DNA of 64,000 bases. It comes from Cycas panzhihuaensis (lineage: Eukaryota; Cycadophyta). The notes under the pieces were generated by a model. That model saw only the letters and a list, made by a program, of their open reading frames with translations, did no database searches and was not told the DNA's origin. The translations under genes and the position numbers were made by a program. Positions 10,870-21,400 of this stretch are shown one piece after another (within the stretch, counting starts at the first letter, position 1; each line of letters opens with the position of its first letter). The stretch lies in contig CM041465.1 in NCBI GenBank assembly GCA_023213395.1, positions 245,465,741 to 245,529,740 on the forward strand, in the 5' to 3' direction.

Positions 10870-11730
10870 ATGTCTTCCTCTCTCATTACTCTGCCTGAAC
10901 CTGAAAAATTGACTGGTTCAAATTACCATGTATGGAAAATCAAAATGGAAACCATTCTGAGGATGAAAGACGTCTGGGAAATTGCTGAAGGAACAGAAAC
11001 ACGTCCTCCTGCTGGTGATGACAAGTTGAGGAGCTGGATTGAAAGGAACAACATGGGTAGTCTCATTTTAAAAATGTCTATTTCAGATTCCGTTCTTATT
11101 TATGTTGAGAAGTTGAACCAGGCTTCTGAAATCTGGAAATGTCTGGAAAATCTATATGGTCAAAAGAACAAGGCGAGGATAATAGCACTCAAAGAAGAGT
11201 TGTACAAACTCCATATGAAAGAAAATGAAGTGGAAGAATTCATGCATAAAATCATCACTGTGAGAAATAATCTTCTGAGTGCTGGAGGCATAATATCTGA
11301 ACAAGATCTTGTAGAAATTGTAATGACAAGAAGGTCGCCAAAATCTTTTGATACCATTGTTAACACTATCAGCGATGTGATAGGTTAGATAAATTAACTC
11401 TTGATGAACTGACAGGTCTGCTATTAAGACAGGAGCAGAGAAACAAAAGATACGAAACCACGACAGAGTTAGAAGATGCATTTGCATCCAGATTGAATCT
11501 CGGGCCAAGAGGAAGACAACAATTTCGTGCACCAAACAGGATGTCAGATTCCAGAGGTCGAGGACGCTGGTCAAACTCCAGAGGATGAGGACGCAGCAGA
11601 GAAAATAGAATATGTTACAACTGTGGACGAACTGGACACTTTGCCAGCAATTGCAGGATCTTCGACATATGCTGCGACTGCGGACAGAGTGGACACTATC
11701 CTTATCAGTGTCCACAAAGACGAAGTGAAA
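10870..11730 (+). pseudogene. copia gag of element A (frameshifted)
   Basis: Start ATG at 10870 opens 172 codons of a UBN2-type copia gag: LTGSNYHVWKIKMETILRMK, then WKCLENLYGQKNKARI and LKEELYKLHMKE. Small indels near 11330-11385 break the frame. The continuation encodes two zinc knuckles in another frame: CYNCGRTGHFASNC (about 11612-11653) and CCDCGQSGHYPYQC (about 11669-11710), both with perfect CX2CX4HX4C spacing. Gag would assemble the cytoplasmic particle and bind element RNA. All residues needed for RNA binding are present, but no single frame joins them. Confidence 0.9.
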
Positions 11731-12175
11731 TTTACAAAGGAAAAAGACCTATCGGCGGATACAGCAAAGAAAAAGATGATGAAGAAGAAGAAGAGGAGAC
11801 GGCCTTCATCACAGCATTGGTTACAGGAATGAAAGACAAAGACATTTGGTACATAGATTCAGGAGCCTCTAAACACATGACAAGTTGGGAAGATTGGTTT
11901 CAAACCATGAGTCCGTACAATATGGACAAGTCAGTGGAGCTAGGTGACAAATACTCCCTTAACATTAAAGGGATTGGAACCATTTTAGTAAACCTGAATG
12001 GAAATGAAAGAAAAATTGGAAATGTTCTCTTTGTACCAAACCTGAAGATCAATCTCCTTTCAGTCTCCCAATTGAGCAAAAAGGGACTGAGGACCATTTT
12101 CGATGAAGAAGGGAATTGCCACATCTTGGATATGAAAAAAGATGGGAAAACTGTTGGAAAAGGGTCGATGCAATG
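11731..12175 (+). pseudogene. copia protease of element A
   Basis: The open piece 11817-12176 contains IWYIDSGASKHMT, with catalytic Asp at codon 11856-11858, and the downstream block VLFVPNLKINLLSVSQLSKK. The protease signature is fully intact here. The frame is lost at about 12165 (after GKG), before the GAG-pre-integrase region. It would process the Gag-Pol polyprotein. Confidence 0.9.
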
Positions 12176-13130
12176 ACCTTTACAAACTTCACAAATCTTG
12201 TACTTCCTTATTTGGAAGAAAAAGCTTGTACTGCTCTTAAATCTGATAATAAAGTATGGCATTTAAGGTATGGACATCTCCCAATTGACACACTTAAACA
12301 AATGGAAAAGTAAGTAATGGTAAATGGTTTACCTAATATCTCTTCAGATACATTTGTTTGTAAAGGTTGTCAACTCGGAAAACAGCATAGATTCCCTTTT
12401 AAAGAAAGCACTTGGAAATCTCAGTCTAAATTAGATCTGATACACACAGATATCTATGGTCCAATTTCACCTCTGTCAATAAATGGATGCAGATACTTCT
12501 TAACTTTCATTGATGACTTCACCCGAAAAGTTTGGGTATATTTCTTACATAATAAGTCTGAAGTCTTTGAAACATTTAAAGAATTTAAGGCAGAAGTTGA
12601 GCTAGAATCAGGAATGAAAATCAAGTGCATCAGGTCAGATGGAGGAGGAGAATATATGTCAAAGGAGTTTCTAAATTACTGCAAATACAGAGGAATTCGT
12701 AGACAAGTTACAACTCCCTATACTCCTCAACAAATGGAGTAATGAAAGAAAGAATAGAACTTTGATGGAAATGGCTCGAAGCATGATGTATGGAACAAAA
12801 ATATCAAAGACATACTAGGCAGAAGCAGTCAGCACAGCATGCTACTTGATAAACAGAAGTCCAACCAGGACATCAAGAACGCGTCACTAGAAGAAGCTTG
12901 GACAGGTCAGAAACCCGATGTAAGTTTTCTCAAGGTTTTTGGCAGTCAAGCATTTGTGCATATTCCTGATAAAAGGAGGTCCAAATTAGATGCAAAAAGC
13001 ATAGAATGTGTCTTAATAGGATATAGTAAAAATTCAAAGGCATATAAGTGCATAGATCCAAGAACAAATAGAATCTATGTGAGTAGAGATGTCGTCTTTA
13101 ATGAAGATAGCTCAGATGAATCCTCACAAA
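12176..13130 (+). pseudogene. copia integrase of element A
   Basis: WHLRYGHLPIDTLKQM is the pre-integrase block. After a TAA at 12311-12313, the frame 12317-12742 gives CKGCQLGKQHRFPF, LIHTDIYGP (first Asp), FIDDFTRKVWVYFL and CIRSDGGGEY (second Asp). A one-base-class frameshift near 12738 follows, then KERKNRTLMEMARSM with the catalytic Glu, then a TAG at about 12818. 12839-13130 carries LKVFGSQAFVHIPDKRRSKL and ECVLIGYSKNSKAYKC, the conserved copia integrase C-terminal part. At least four lesions are present. Confidence 0.9.
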
Positions 13131-14310
13131 TCAAAGTAATAGAAAATGTAAAGGAATTGGAAACTGCCGGACACAGAATAATGCAGGAAGATGAGGAAGA
13201 AAGTCAGTCAGGAATTACTTCAGAAAACCAAGAAACTGGAGAAGGAAATGATTTAGAAATCACTTCAGAAGAAGGACAAGTTGATTCATCGTCATCAACA
13301 GGTCAGGAAGACACCATCGAAAAAGAAGGACCATCATCATCAACTGGCCAGGGAGACATCATCGAAAAAGGAGATCCACAGAAACAAAAAAAGCTGCCGA
13401 AATGGTATATCAAAACTGTTGAAGAAGGAAATATATTAGAACAAAAAACTCGTGGGCAAAGGTCAAAAGCTCTTCTAAGCAAGATTGAACCACAGAATTT
13501 TGATGAAGCAAAAGATCATCCAGAATGGAGAGAAGCAATGGACAATGAAATAAATTCAATCAAGAAAAATCAAACATGGGATTTAGTAGAACTACCTGCT
13601 AATAAATCCACCAGAAGCGCAAATGGGTTTACAAAACAAAGAAAGGAGTCGATGGCAAAATTGAGAAACACAAGGCAAGGTTAGTTGCAAAAGGATACAC
13701 TCAAACTGCAGGTGTAGATTTTGATGAGACCTTTTCTCCAAAGAGCGAAGATGAACACAAGAAGGACAAGAATAGCCTTAGTCACGCCAAGGTTGGGGAA
13801 TCTCTCAGATGGACGTAAAAAGTGCCTTCCTAAACGGTGAGTTAGAAGAAGAGGTTTATATGCAACAGCCAGAAGGATATGCAGAACAAGGAAAAGAAAG
13901 TCTAGTCTGCAAATTCAAAAAGGCCTTGTATGGTCTAAAACAAGCACCGCGTGCCTGGTATGCAAAATTAGATCACTTTCTTGAAGAAAATAAGTTTATT
14001 CGGTGCAACTCAGACTCCGATCATACATAAGGAAAACGAACAACAAGGTAACAATAATTGTTGTTTATGTAGATGATATGATTCTTACTGGAAATGATGT
14101 AGAGGGAATTAAGTGGATCAAAAGTCAACTTCAATGAAATTTGAAATGATAGACTTAGGTTCACTAAGTTATTACTTGGGACTGGAGATAGGTCAACACC
14201 AAAACTGCATAACTCTGTCCCAAAGCAACTACATCAAAAATCGCTTGTTCGATTTCGGATGGAGAATTGCAATCCATGCACAACTCCCATGGAAACAAAT
14301 TGTGATCTAA
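13131..14310 (+). pseudogene. copia reverse transcriptase of element A
   Basis: An acidic, S/T/E-rich linker (13131-13380) leads into LPKWYIKTVEEGN and the RT domain: HPEWREAMDNEINSIKKNQT, then in shifted frames [39 protein letters not shown] (13809 on), KALYGLKQAPRAWYAKLDHF, and VVYVDDMILTGND (about 14060-14100). The catalytic YVDD is intact. Frameshifts near 13610, 13680, 13780 and 13995 prevent a full product. The domain copies element RNA into DNA. Confidence 0.92.
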
Positions 14311-14993
14311 CGGTAGATAGTATGGAGAAAGATCGATGTTACTTTATACGGACAAATGATTGGAAGTCTCGATTTATCCGATCACCAGCGACATATCCTA
14401 CTCGAGGACTAATATCAAGATATATGCGTAATCCAAAGTCGAGACACGGCAAGTCGCAAAAGAATTCGAGATATCTCAAAGGAACAACAGATCTTAAATT
14501 GGTATACTCAAAGGGCATCCAATTAAAATAACAGTGGCATCGCGATTACGATTTGGTGACAAAGAACAAAGGAAATCCACAAGTGGATTTTGCTTTTCTT
14601 AGGAGCCTCGGCAATTTCATGGTGCGAAGAAACAAGCAACAAGAGCTCTCTCCTCTCTGTAAGGAATATAAAGCAGCCACATCAGCAACATGTGAAGCAA
14701 TCTGGTTAAGACAACTCTTACTTGACTTGAATCAACAGCAGAAAGGAGCAACTTCTCTAAAATGTGACAATCAAAGTGCCATCAAGCTGACCAAAAATCC
14801 AATTCTACATGCAAGAACAAAACATATTGAAGTTCATCATCATTTTATAAGAGAAAAAGTGCAGAATAAAGAGATAGACTTGGAATACTGTCCGACATCT
14901 GAACAAGTTGCGGATCTTCTGACAAAACCACTTGGAAGAGAAAGACTCAGATATTTGAGAGACAAGATAGGACTTTTAGAGATAAAACATTAA
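14250..14993 (+). pseudogene. copia RT connection and RNase H of element A
   Basis: WRIAIHAQLPWKQ and the frameshifted RPDI region lead to 14553-14993, which is open for 146 codons. That piece contains EYKAATSATCEAIWLRQLLL, LKCDNQSAIKLTKNPILHAR, TKHIEVHHHFIREKVQNKEI and EQVADLLTKPLGRERLRYLR. This is the best preserved stretch of the element and ends just before the PPT. It would degrade template RNA. Confidence 0.92.
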
Positions 14994-15000
14994 GAGGGGG
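14990..15000 (+). promoter_or_regulatory. polypurine tract of element A
   Basis: A ttaagaggggg purine run ends at 15000, directly before the LTR start TGTTGAAG. It would prime plus-strand DNA synthesis. Confidence 0.9.
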
Positions 15001-15219
15001 TGTTGAAGTATAATGTTTTATCTAGAAGAGAAAAAAGGGGGTCATGTTAGACCCATCATTAATGTACTCATAAGATCATGCCACTTGGCAGTATCTGAGT
15101 GATCGGTTACATTAGTGGTTGTAACCATCACGTCACTATTGTGTACTTAAGCAGATTGAATCTCAATAAACAATTGTACATTCTTTCCTCTGTTTAGTTC
15201 CGCTCTGTATTTTTCAACA
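15001..15219 (+). repeat. 3' LTR of element A
   Basis: 219 bp, one base different from the 5' LTR by eye. It is followed by the target duplication agtga at 15220-15224. Confidence 0.96.
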
Positions 15220-15224
15220 AGTGA

Positions 15225-16457
15225 CTCCATATTGTGTTGGGCGGATTTTTGCTCATATTTGGGCGAATTCAACATAGAAAAGAAGCTCGTTTCATTTATT
15301 GGAATCATGTTGGCTTGATCTGAAGCATTTTGCAAGCATCTATGCTTTAGCCACATGTATATGAAGTGATTAAACTCATTCATGAAGCCGTTTAGACCTA
15401 CAATTGCTTGCCCATTAGTCAGTTGGCCTTGCACCCAAATAGACTTCAAAGCGGCTTGTTCTCCTTCCACTCAACATCAAATCCTGTAAAATTTGGCAAA
15501 AATCTTTGTTTGCACATCAGGAATGTTGGTCCAGAACTATTTGCAATCTAAGCCTCCATTTGAGAGTTATCTCTCTCTGCATGTTTGGTTTTTCATCGCC
15601 CAACGCCATTTCGATTTCTCAGAAAAATTTTGATTTTGAACTTTATTGAAATAACCTTAGTTTATGTTATTTGGCATATTCTGTGAATATTTCACTTTTT
15701 TATAAAAGGTTCATTTCTTAAAGTTTGGTTTTCAACGCTTTTTTAATGTTATTTAATCTCATTTCAAGCCAAATACTTCATTTTTTTTTGTTTTAGTTGA
15801 CTTAACACAAAAAAAAGTGCATGTTTTTTATCACTCAAAAATCATTGATTTGAAGAGTATTATGTACCTTTCATGAAAAATTCACATTGTACGCTTTTCT
15901 TAAAGGTTCCCTGCGTGGTGACCTCTTTAGTTCAAGGCACAAAAGGACTAAAATTACTCTTTTTTTTTAACACAAAAAATCAATTTCTTGGTGCGTGTTA
16001 GGACTATTTTAAGGTCCCGATGTCTTCTTAGTGCCATGTGATTTGGCACAAGTTATTAAATGGTGCTTAAAGTGATCGGTTTTTGCACTTAAAGAATAAA
16101 CCTACTCTAAGCACTACAAGTAAGCAATAATCTTTCATTTGGCACTTTAGGTTTTTTTCAAGATTTTAGTGCTCATTTTTTAACATTTAAAGTGTTCTGT
16201 TAAGCATTCAAGTAGCTTTATTTGCAAGCATTTGTATCAAGTTCCAATAGTTTCAAGGTAGCTGTGAACTCTAGGGAAAGTACAATACAACCATGCAGAT
16301 CAATCCTTCATCGCTTGTTCTAAAACTTGACTTTGGGCAACTGTTGGATCTACTTGAAAGATCATGGTTGTACCAACTCCACTTAAGTGACGAAAGCTTT
16401 GAGTTTCCAATTTGTTTCTTTAGTTACAAGAGCATCTTTTTTAAACAACTTTAACAT
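15225..16457 (+). other. element C leader, right part
   Basis: About 1.2 kb between A and the gag start of C. No domain is recognised. It is AT-rich with several poly-T and poly-A runs. The minus-strand 107-codon ORF over 15147-15470 overlaps the A LTR and shows no domain. Confidence 0.5.
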
Positions 16458-17300
16458 AATGGCGTCTATCAATATACTTAATGCAAATCATATTAAATCA
16501 AATGGTCAAATTAATTTTTAGGAATGGAAGAAGCAAGTAAAGAATTTGCTTATTATGAATGAACTTTGGGCTTATGTATCAAGAATAATTAAAAAACTTG
16601 TACCCACTGAAAGTCCAAGAGATAGAATTGACATAATCCAACTTAATCATATTTTAGTTCCTGAATGGGAAGCTAAGGATGAAATAGCTTTAGTTTTTAT
16701 TCATATGACTATTGATAATGTTGTTGATCAAAACATTATAAGTATTGCTACTTCAAAAGATGCATGGGATACTTTGCTTTCTTCGTATGAACGGTGAGAT
16801 GATACTTGCATTGTTATGTCAAAAACAAAGTTGTTTACTATAAAATTTGTTGAGCCTGTGATTGCTTTTTTGTTTTCCATCAAAGAGATCTATAATCGGT
16901 TGACAACATTGGGCAAATTGATATCGAATCAAGACCTTGTGACTACCATGATTCATTCATTGCCATGGGAGTACAATGACTTCATTTCATCAATTACTAA
17001 AGGAGGCACACTTGGCACCATGACTTTCAATCAACTTGAAAGTCTTTTATTACGAGATGAGCAAATCTACTATCGTCAGGATGAAGCATCTACGTTTGGA
17101 GAATTTATTGCCAAAGTACAAAGGCAAACACACTCTTAAACAAAATCTCAACAGACAGTTTTGGAATCTTAATCTAGGCACATCAAAAGGCATGAATGTT
17201 GTTTGTCATTATTGTGGCAAAATGGGTCACATTCAATCAGAGTGCCGGAAGAGACAATTTGGCTTGCAACAACAACAACAACCACCTCAACCTCAATAGT
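16458..17300 (+). pseudogene. copia gag of element C (decayed)
   Basis: ATG at 16458 begins MASINILNANHIKSNGQINF, then a TAG, then EWKKQVKNLLIMNELWAYV. 16546-16797 reads like the UBN2 gag domain (KDAWDTLLSSYER). 16816-17139 contains LISNQDLVTTMIHSLPWEY. A zinc knuckle CHYCGKMGHIQSEC (about 17205-17246, perfect CX2CX4HX4C) is followed by a glutamine-rich stretch in which several CAA/CAG codons have become TAG. It would package RNA into particles. Confidence 0.85.
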
Positions 17301-17459
17301 AGCAATAGAGACAATAGTAGCAGCCCTCTTATAGACAAAATCAAGGTGGATTTTTAAGAGGTCACAGAGGAAGGGGGCATTTAGAAGTGGCAATCAACAC
17401 CACACAAATCAGTTTGGAAATGATGAAACTTTATTTTGTGCTTATCATGACAAGAACAA

Positions 17460-18700
17460 TGACAACACATGGATTGTCGATTAAGGATCATCCTATCATA
17501 TGATTGGAGACAAGGATTTGCTCTATGACATTGCAGAAGACAAAGGGTAGACAGACAGTCACTTTTGGCAATAATGAGGCCGTTCAAATATCTGAAGTGG
17601 GAAAAATTGCCTCCTTCCACTCACCAGATAGCTCTGCTTCCACATTTCTCAGAAGTGATGCTTTCTTGGTGCCATCAATGCACAAAAGCTTGCTATCTAT
17701 TAGCCAATTGGATAAGCAACATGTAAGTGTTTTGTTTAAAGGTGGAAAATGCACAATCAATGATAAATTCGATCAAGTGGTTGCCATTAGTCATGTAGAC
17801 CGTGGACTTCATAAATTGGATGTTTTTAATATCATACTTGATATTTCACAAGCAAATGTCATAGAATCATTGGCAAAGGAACAACTATGGCACAATAGGC
17901 TTAGTTACTTGAACCTAGATAATATTGAAATGATGTTCAATAAAAACATGGTGTTTGGGCTTCCAAAGATTTCAACATCAAAATGCCTTTGTGAAGCTTG
18001 CATAATGGGGAAACAACATCAGGAGTTGTGTCTAAAAGGCAAAGCTTGGTATGCATCTCAACCGTTGTAACTGGTACATATAGATATATGTGGACCCATA
18101 TCCACATTGTCTCTTGGAGGAGTATTGTTCTATATCACTTTCATTGATGACATAAAGTTTGGGTTTATTGCATCAAATATAAATCTGAAGCTTTGGACAA
18201 GTTCAAAGAATTCAAACTTTTTGTGGAGAAGGAATTAGTCTACTAATCAAAATATTGTGATTTGGCAATGATGGCGAGTTTATTTCAAGGGAGTTTAACC
18301 ATTGCTGCAAAGATAATGGAATTAGGAAACAACTCACTACTTCATACGTACCACAACAAAATGGAGTAGCTGAGAGGATGAATAGGACTTTGGCAAATAA
18401 AGCCAAAGCCATGATGCATGCTAAGAACCTTCCATTGACCTATTGGGCAGAAGGGTTTCACACAACAACTTGTGTCTCCAATTGGACTACCACAACTACA
18501 GTCGTTGATATGATACCAAAGAAGGCTTGGACTAGCAAAATGCCGACAGTTAGCTATTTGCGCACTTTTGGGTGTACTGCATACATGCACATTCCCCAAC
18601 AACAAAGGAGAACATTAGACAACAAAAGTCCAAAGGTGTATTTTCATTAGTTACTTTATTGACAACAAGGCATATAGAGTGTATGATCCCATTGGAAAGA
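17460..18700 (+). pseudogene. copia protease and integrase of element C (decayed)
   Basis: Protease: TWIVD followed by a stop, then GSSYHMIGDKDLLYD (about 17469-17530), where the Asp is followed by TAA in place of the usual Ser/Thr codon. 17504-18070 gives LLSISQLDKQHVSVLFKGGK, the pre-integrase block LWHNRLSYLNLDNI, and CEACIMGKQHQELC. The integrase core is fragmented: LVHIDICGPI, then FIDDI with frameshift. 18342-18420 carries QQNGVAERMNRTLANKAKAM including the catalytic Glu. 18540-18640 has SYLRTFGCTAYMHIPQQQRR. The second catalytic Asp region is shifted. Confidence 0.85.
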
Positions 18701-18959
18701 AAATGCATGTCACAAGAGATGTTATCTTTGCTGAGGATAATGAAGAGATGGACCTTGCATCCATCCATCTACTTCTTGACAATGGAAAGTAGGTTGTTGA
18801 GGACTTCCTTCCTTCACAGTCTTCCATACCATGTTCATCTTCTACTCCTGTTGCTTCTTTGTTTACTTCAACTCCATCCTCATCATTAGCTCCTTTTAAA
18901 CCTAGTAGCCCTTCAGAGGTTGTAGAACCATTACAGGACAAAGATATTGATCTTAGAGT

Positions 18960-19645
18960 TACAACAACAAAGAAGTTACCAAAATGGTATATTCAAAAAG
19001 TACAAGACGCACAAGTGATTGAAGGGAAATGTCCATCAAAGATGAGACAACAATCGGTTAGTTGTGCACTTATGGTTGAAGTGCTTTATGATGATGAGCC
19101 TTCCACTTTTGAGGAGGCATGTAAAAATAAAAAGTGGAAAGCTGCCATGGATGAGAAAGTCCATTTTATTGACAAGAATAGAACATGGGATTTGGTTGAA
19201 TTGCCTAAAGGAAAACAAGTAATCAGTTGCAAATGGATATACAAAACCAAATTCCAATTTGATGGTTCAATCAAGCATCATAAGGCTTGATTGGTTGCTA
19301 AGGGATTTAAATAAAAAGAAGCCATTGACTATGAAGAGACCTTTGTACCAATGGCTAATATGAACACCGTTAGATTAATATTGGCCTTAGCTACTCAATG
19401 CAAATGGCCAATTTACTAGATGGACATAAAGAGCGCATTCCTAAATGGCGATCTCATAGAGGAGGTATATTTGGAGCAACCTCCTGGCTACATTGCACAT
19501 GGCAAAGAACACTTGGTTTGTCACCTCAAAAAGGCATTGTATGGTTTAAAACAAGTCTCTAGAGCATGGTATTCTAAAATTGATGATTATTTTCAGAGAC
19601 ATGGGTATCATTGATCCTCATTAGACCCTAATTTGTACATAAAAG
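18960..19645 (+). pseudogene. copia RT of element C, 5' half
   Basis: LPKWYIQKVQDAQVIEG leads to CKNKKWKAAMDEKVHFIDKN, TWDLVELPKGKQVISCKW, and after stops MDIKSAFLNGDLIEEVYLEQ and KKALYGLKQVSRAWYSKIDD. The reading ends in LDPNLYIK at 19645, where element B has inserted. It continues at 24939 with RDNHAVFVILYVDALVITGS. The last five bases before B (aaaag) are the target duplication. Confidence 0.9.
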
Positions 19646-19856
19646 TGTTGAAATGTAATGTTTTATCTAGGTAAAGAGGGGTCATGTTGAGATACCCACT
19701 CAAATGTAACTCAATGCTAAGATTGTGACACTTGGCTGTCTCATATTGATCAGTTACATTTCAGTTTGTAACGGTCACTCCTATGATGTATATTTAAGAA
19801 GAATGAACCACCATGAAATACAAGTTCTCTATTCCATCCTATTTGGATTTCCAACA
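19646..19856 (+). repeat. 5' LTR of element B
   Basis: 211 bp, TGTTGAAATG...TTTCCAACA. Paired with 24724-24933; it has one more c in the gatacccactc block and t for g in ctca(t/g)attgatc. Confidence 0.96.
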
Positions 19857-19871
19857 TGGTATCAGAGCAGG
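19857..19871 (+). promoter_or_regulatory. primer-binding site of element B
   Basis: TGGTATCAGAGCAGG directly after the LTR, tRNA-iMet type, identical to that of element A. Confidence 0.93.
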
Positions 19872-20554
19872 TCACCCTGCTTGTTTGAGAGAGGGCATTG
19901 ATTGGTTAACACAGACTGTTTTGAGAGAGACAAAGAAGCCAATTATCCCAAAAGGCAATTGCAAGTAAAATTAAGGGTCAAGACCACTGGAAAGAACAGA
20001 ATCGAAGCCAACCGAAAGCGTTGTACAGACTGTGTACGGAATTGTACGACTGTACGGACGGAAATTCAAGTGTCTCAAACTGAGATGAAATTTCACTAGC
20101 AAGCAGATCTCAGCCTCCTCTTCACTTCTCTCTTCAGGGTCGAAGTCATCCGATGAAGTTTCGAAAGGGTTTTTGGTGTTTTTCCAGCCGCGCAGGTTTA
20201 GAGGTATTTCAGTGAAAATCTCTAAAATTTTTCGAATTTCTTGAATCAAAGCTAGTGTGAACTCTGCATCTGAGCCCTGAGAAGATATCTTGACGGATTT
20301 CAAGCGATTTAATGAGGTATTTTTTAAATTACAAGCAAAAACGTGTTTTGCCCTAGCTACGCCCTTCTGCCTTTCGGGCCAGGTTTCTCACTATATACAG
20401 ACTGTTTTGGAAAAAGAATACCAGATCCGGAATCCTCATTCAATTACCTTTCTTTTGAGGTAGGTTTTGTACCAGTCCGTACAAGTTCATCTCCGTACGG
20501 AAATCCCTACAACTGTACGACCCAGACCTTGTCACTCAGTTGCTCTTTAGACTA
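19872..20554 (+). other. element B leader with CCGTACGG palindrome
   Basis: Untranslated leader. GTACGG/TGTACG motifs recur around 20030-20058 and 20478-20520, including the perfect 10-base palindrome TCCGTACGGA at 20492-20501. The A leader has equivalent motifs at 10340-10367. Confidence 0.6.
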
Positions 20555-21400
20555 AATGGCTTTAGGTCTTATATCCCTGCCATAATCAGAGAAATTGACT
20601 GATTCAAATTATCATGTATGGAACATAAAAGTAGAAACCATCTTGAGAGTCAAAAATGTCTAGAATATTGCAATTGGAACTGAGAGTTGTCCAAGTAACT
20701 CAAATACAAAATTGGCAAGTTGGGAAGAAAGAAACAATATAGGTGTTCACATTCTGAAAATGTCCATTTCTGACTCAATCTTGATATATGTTGAAAAATT
20801 GAATTTGTCCTCTGATATTTGGAAATGTCTGGAAAACTTATATGGGCAGAAAAATAAAGCTAGAATAATTGCACTTAAGGAAGAATTATATAGGCTTCAC
20901 ATGAAAGAAAGTGAAAGTATAACGGAATTCATGCACAAGGTCATTTCAATTCGAAATAAATTGTCAAGTGCAGAAGGTTTGATTTTTGAACAAGAGTTAG
21001 TGGAACTAGTGTCAACCAAGCTACCAAAGTCCTTCGACACAACCATCAATACTATGACAAATAATGATAAAATTGATAAAATAACTCTTGATGAACTAAC
21101 AGTATTGCTGTTAAGACAGGAACAAAGGAATAAGAGATATGAGGATTCTTCAGAATTAGAAGATGCCTTTGCATCTAGATTAAATTTAGGCCCACGAAAT
21201 AGAAATCAATCTTGTGGACGAAGTTCAATACCAAACTTCAGAGGACGTGGACGTTGGCAAGATTCGAGGGGACGTGGACAAAGCAGAGACACCAGAATTT
21301 GTTTCAATTGTGGAAGAACCGGGCACATCTCCAACGGCTGAAGAATCTTTGACATATGCTACCATTGTGGACAAACTGGGCACTACCCTTATCGGTGCCC
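20555..21400 (+). pseudogene. copia gag of element B (decayed)
   Basis: ATG at 20555 is aligned with the A gag start but meets TAA after about nine codons and a TAG further on. 20712-21341 is open for 209 codons: WKCLENLYGQKNKARIIALK, then LPKSFDTTINTM and LDELTVLLLRQEQRNKRYED. The RG-rich part RGRGRWQDSRGRGQSRDTR precedes CFNCGRTGHISNG, where the last cysteine of the first zinc knuckle is glycine, followed by TGA. The second knuckle (CYHCGQTGHYPYRC, about 21355-21397) is intact in the same reading. Confidence 0.9.

Larger units (their letters stand above)
10027..15219 (+). mobile_element. copia element A, complete with LTRs and target duplication
   Basis: A 5193-bp element bounded by two 219-bp LTRs that differ at one base by eye, and by a perfect 5-bp target duplication agtga (10022-10026 and 15220-15224). 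It has a canonical PBS, a PPT, and gag, PR, INT, RT and RNase H in copia order. The coding region is broken by many small indels and stops despite the near-identical LTRs. It sits in the leader of element C and is a sister of element B. Confidence 0.97.

Noticed and set aside
11152-11715. Minus-strand 187-codon ORF
   Set aside because: It is the shadow of element A gag, whose plus-strand reading shows clear UBN2 and zinc-knuckle motifs.
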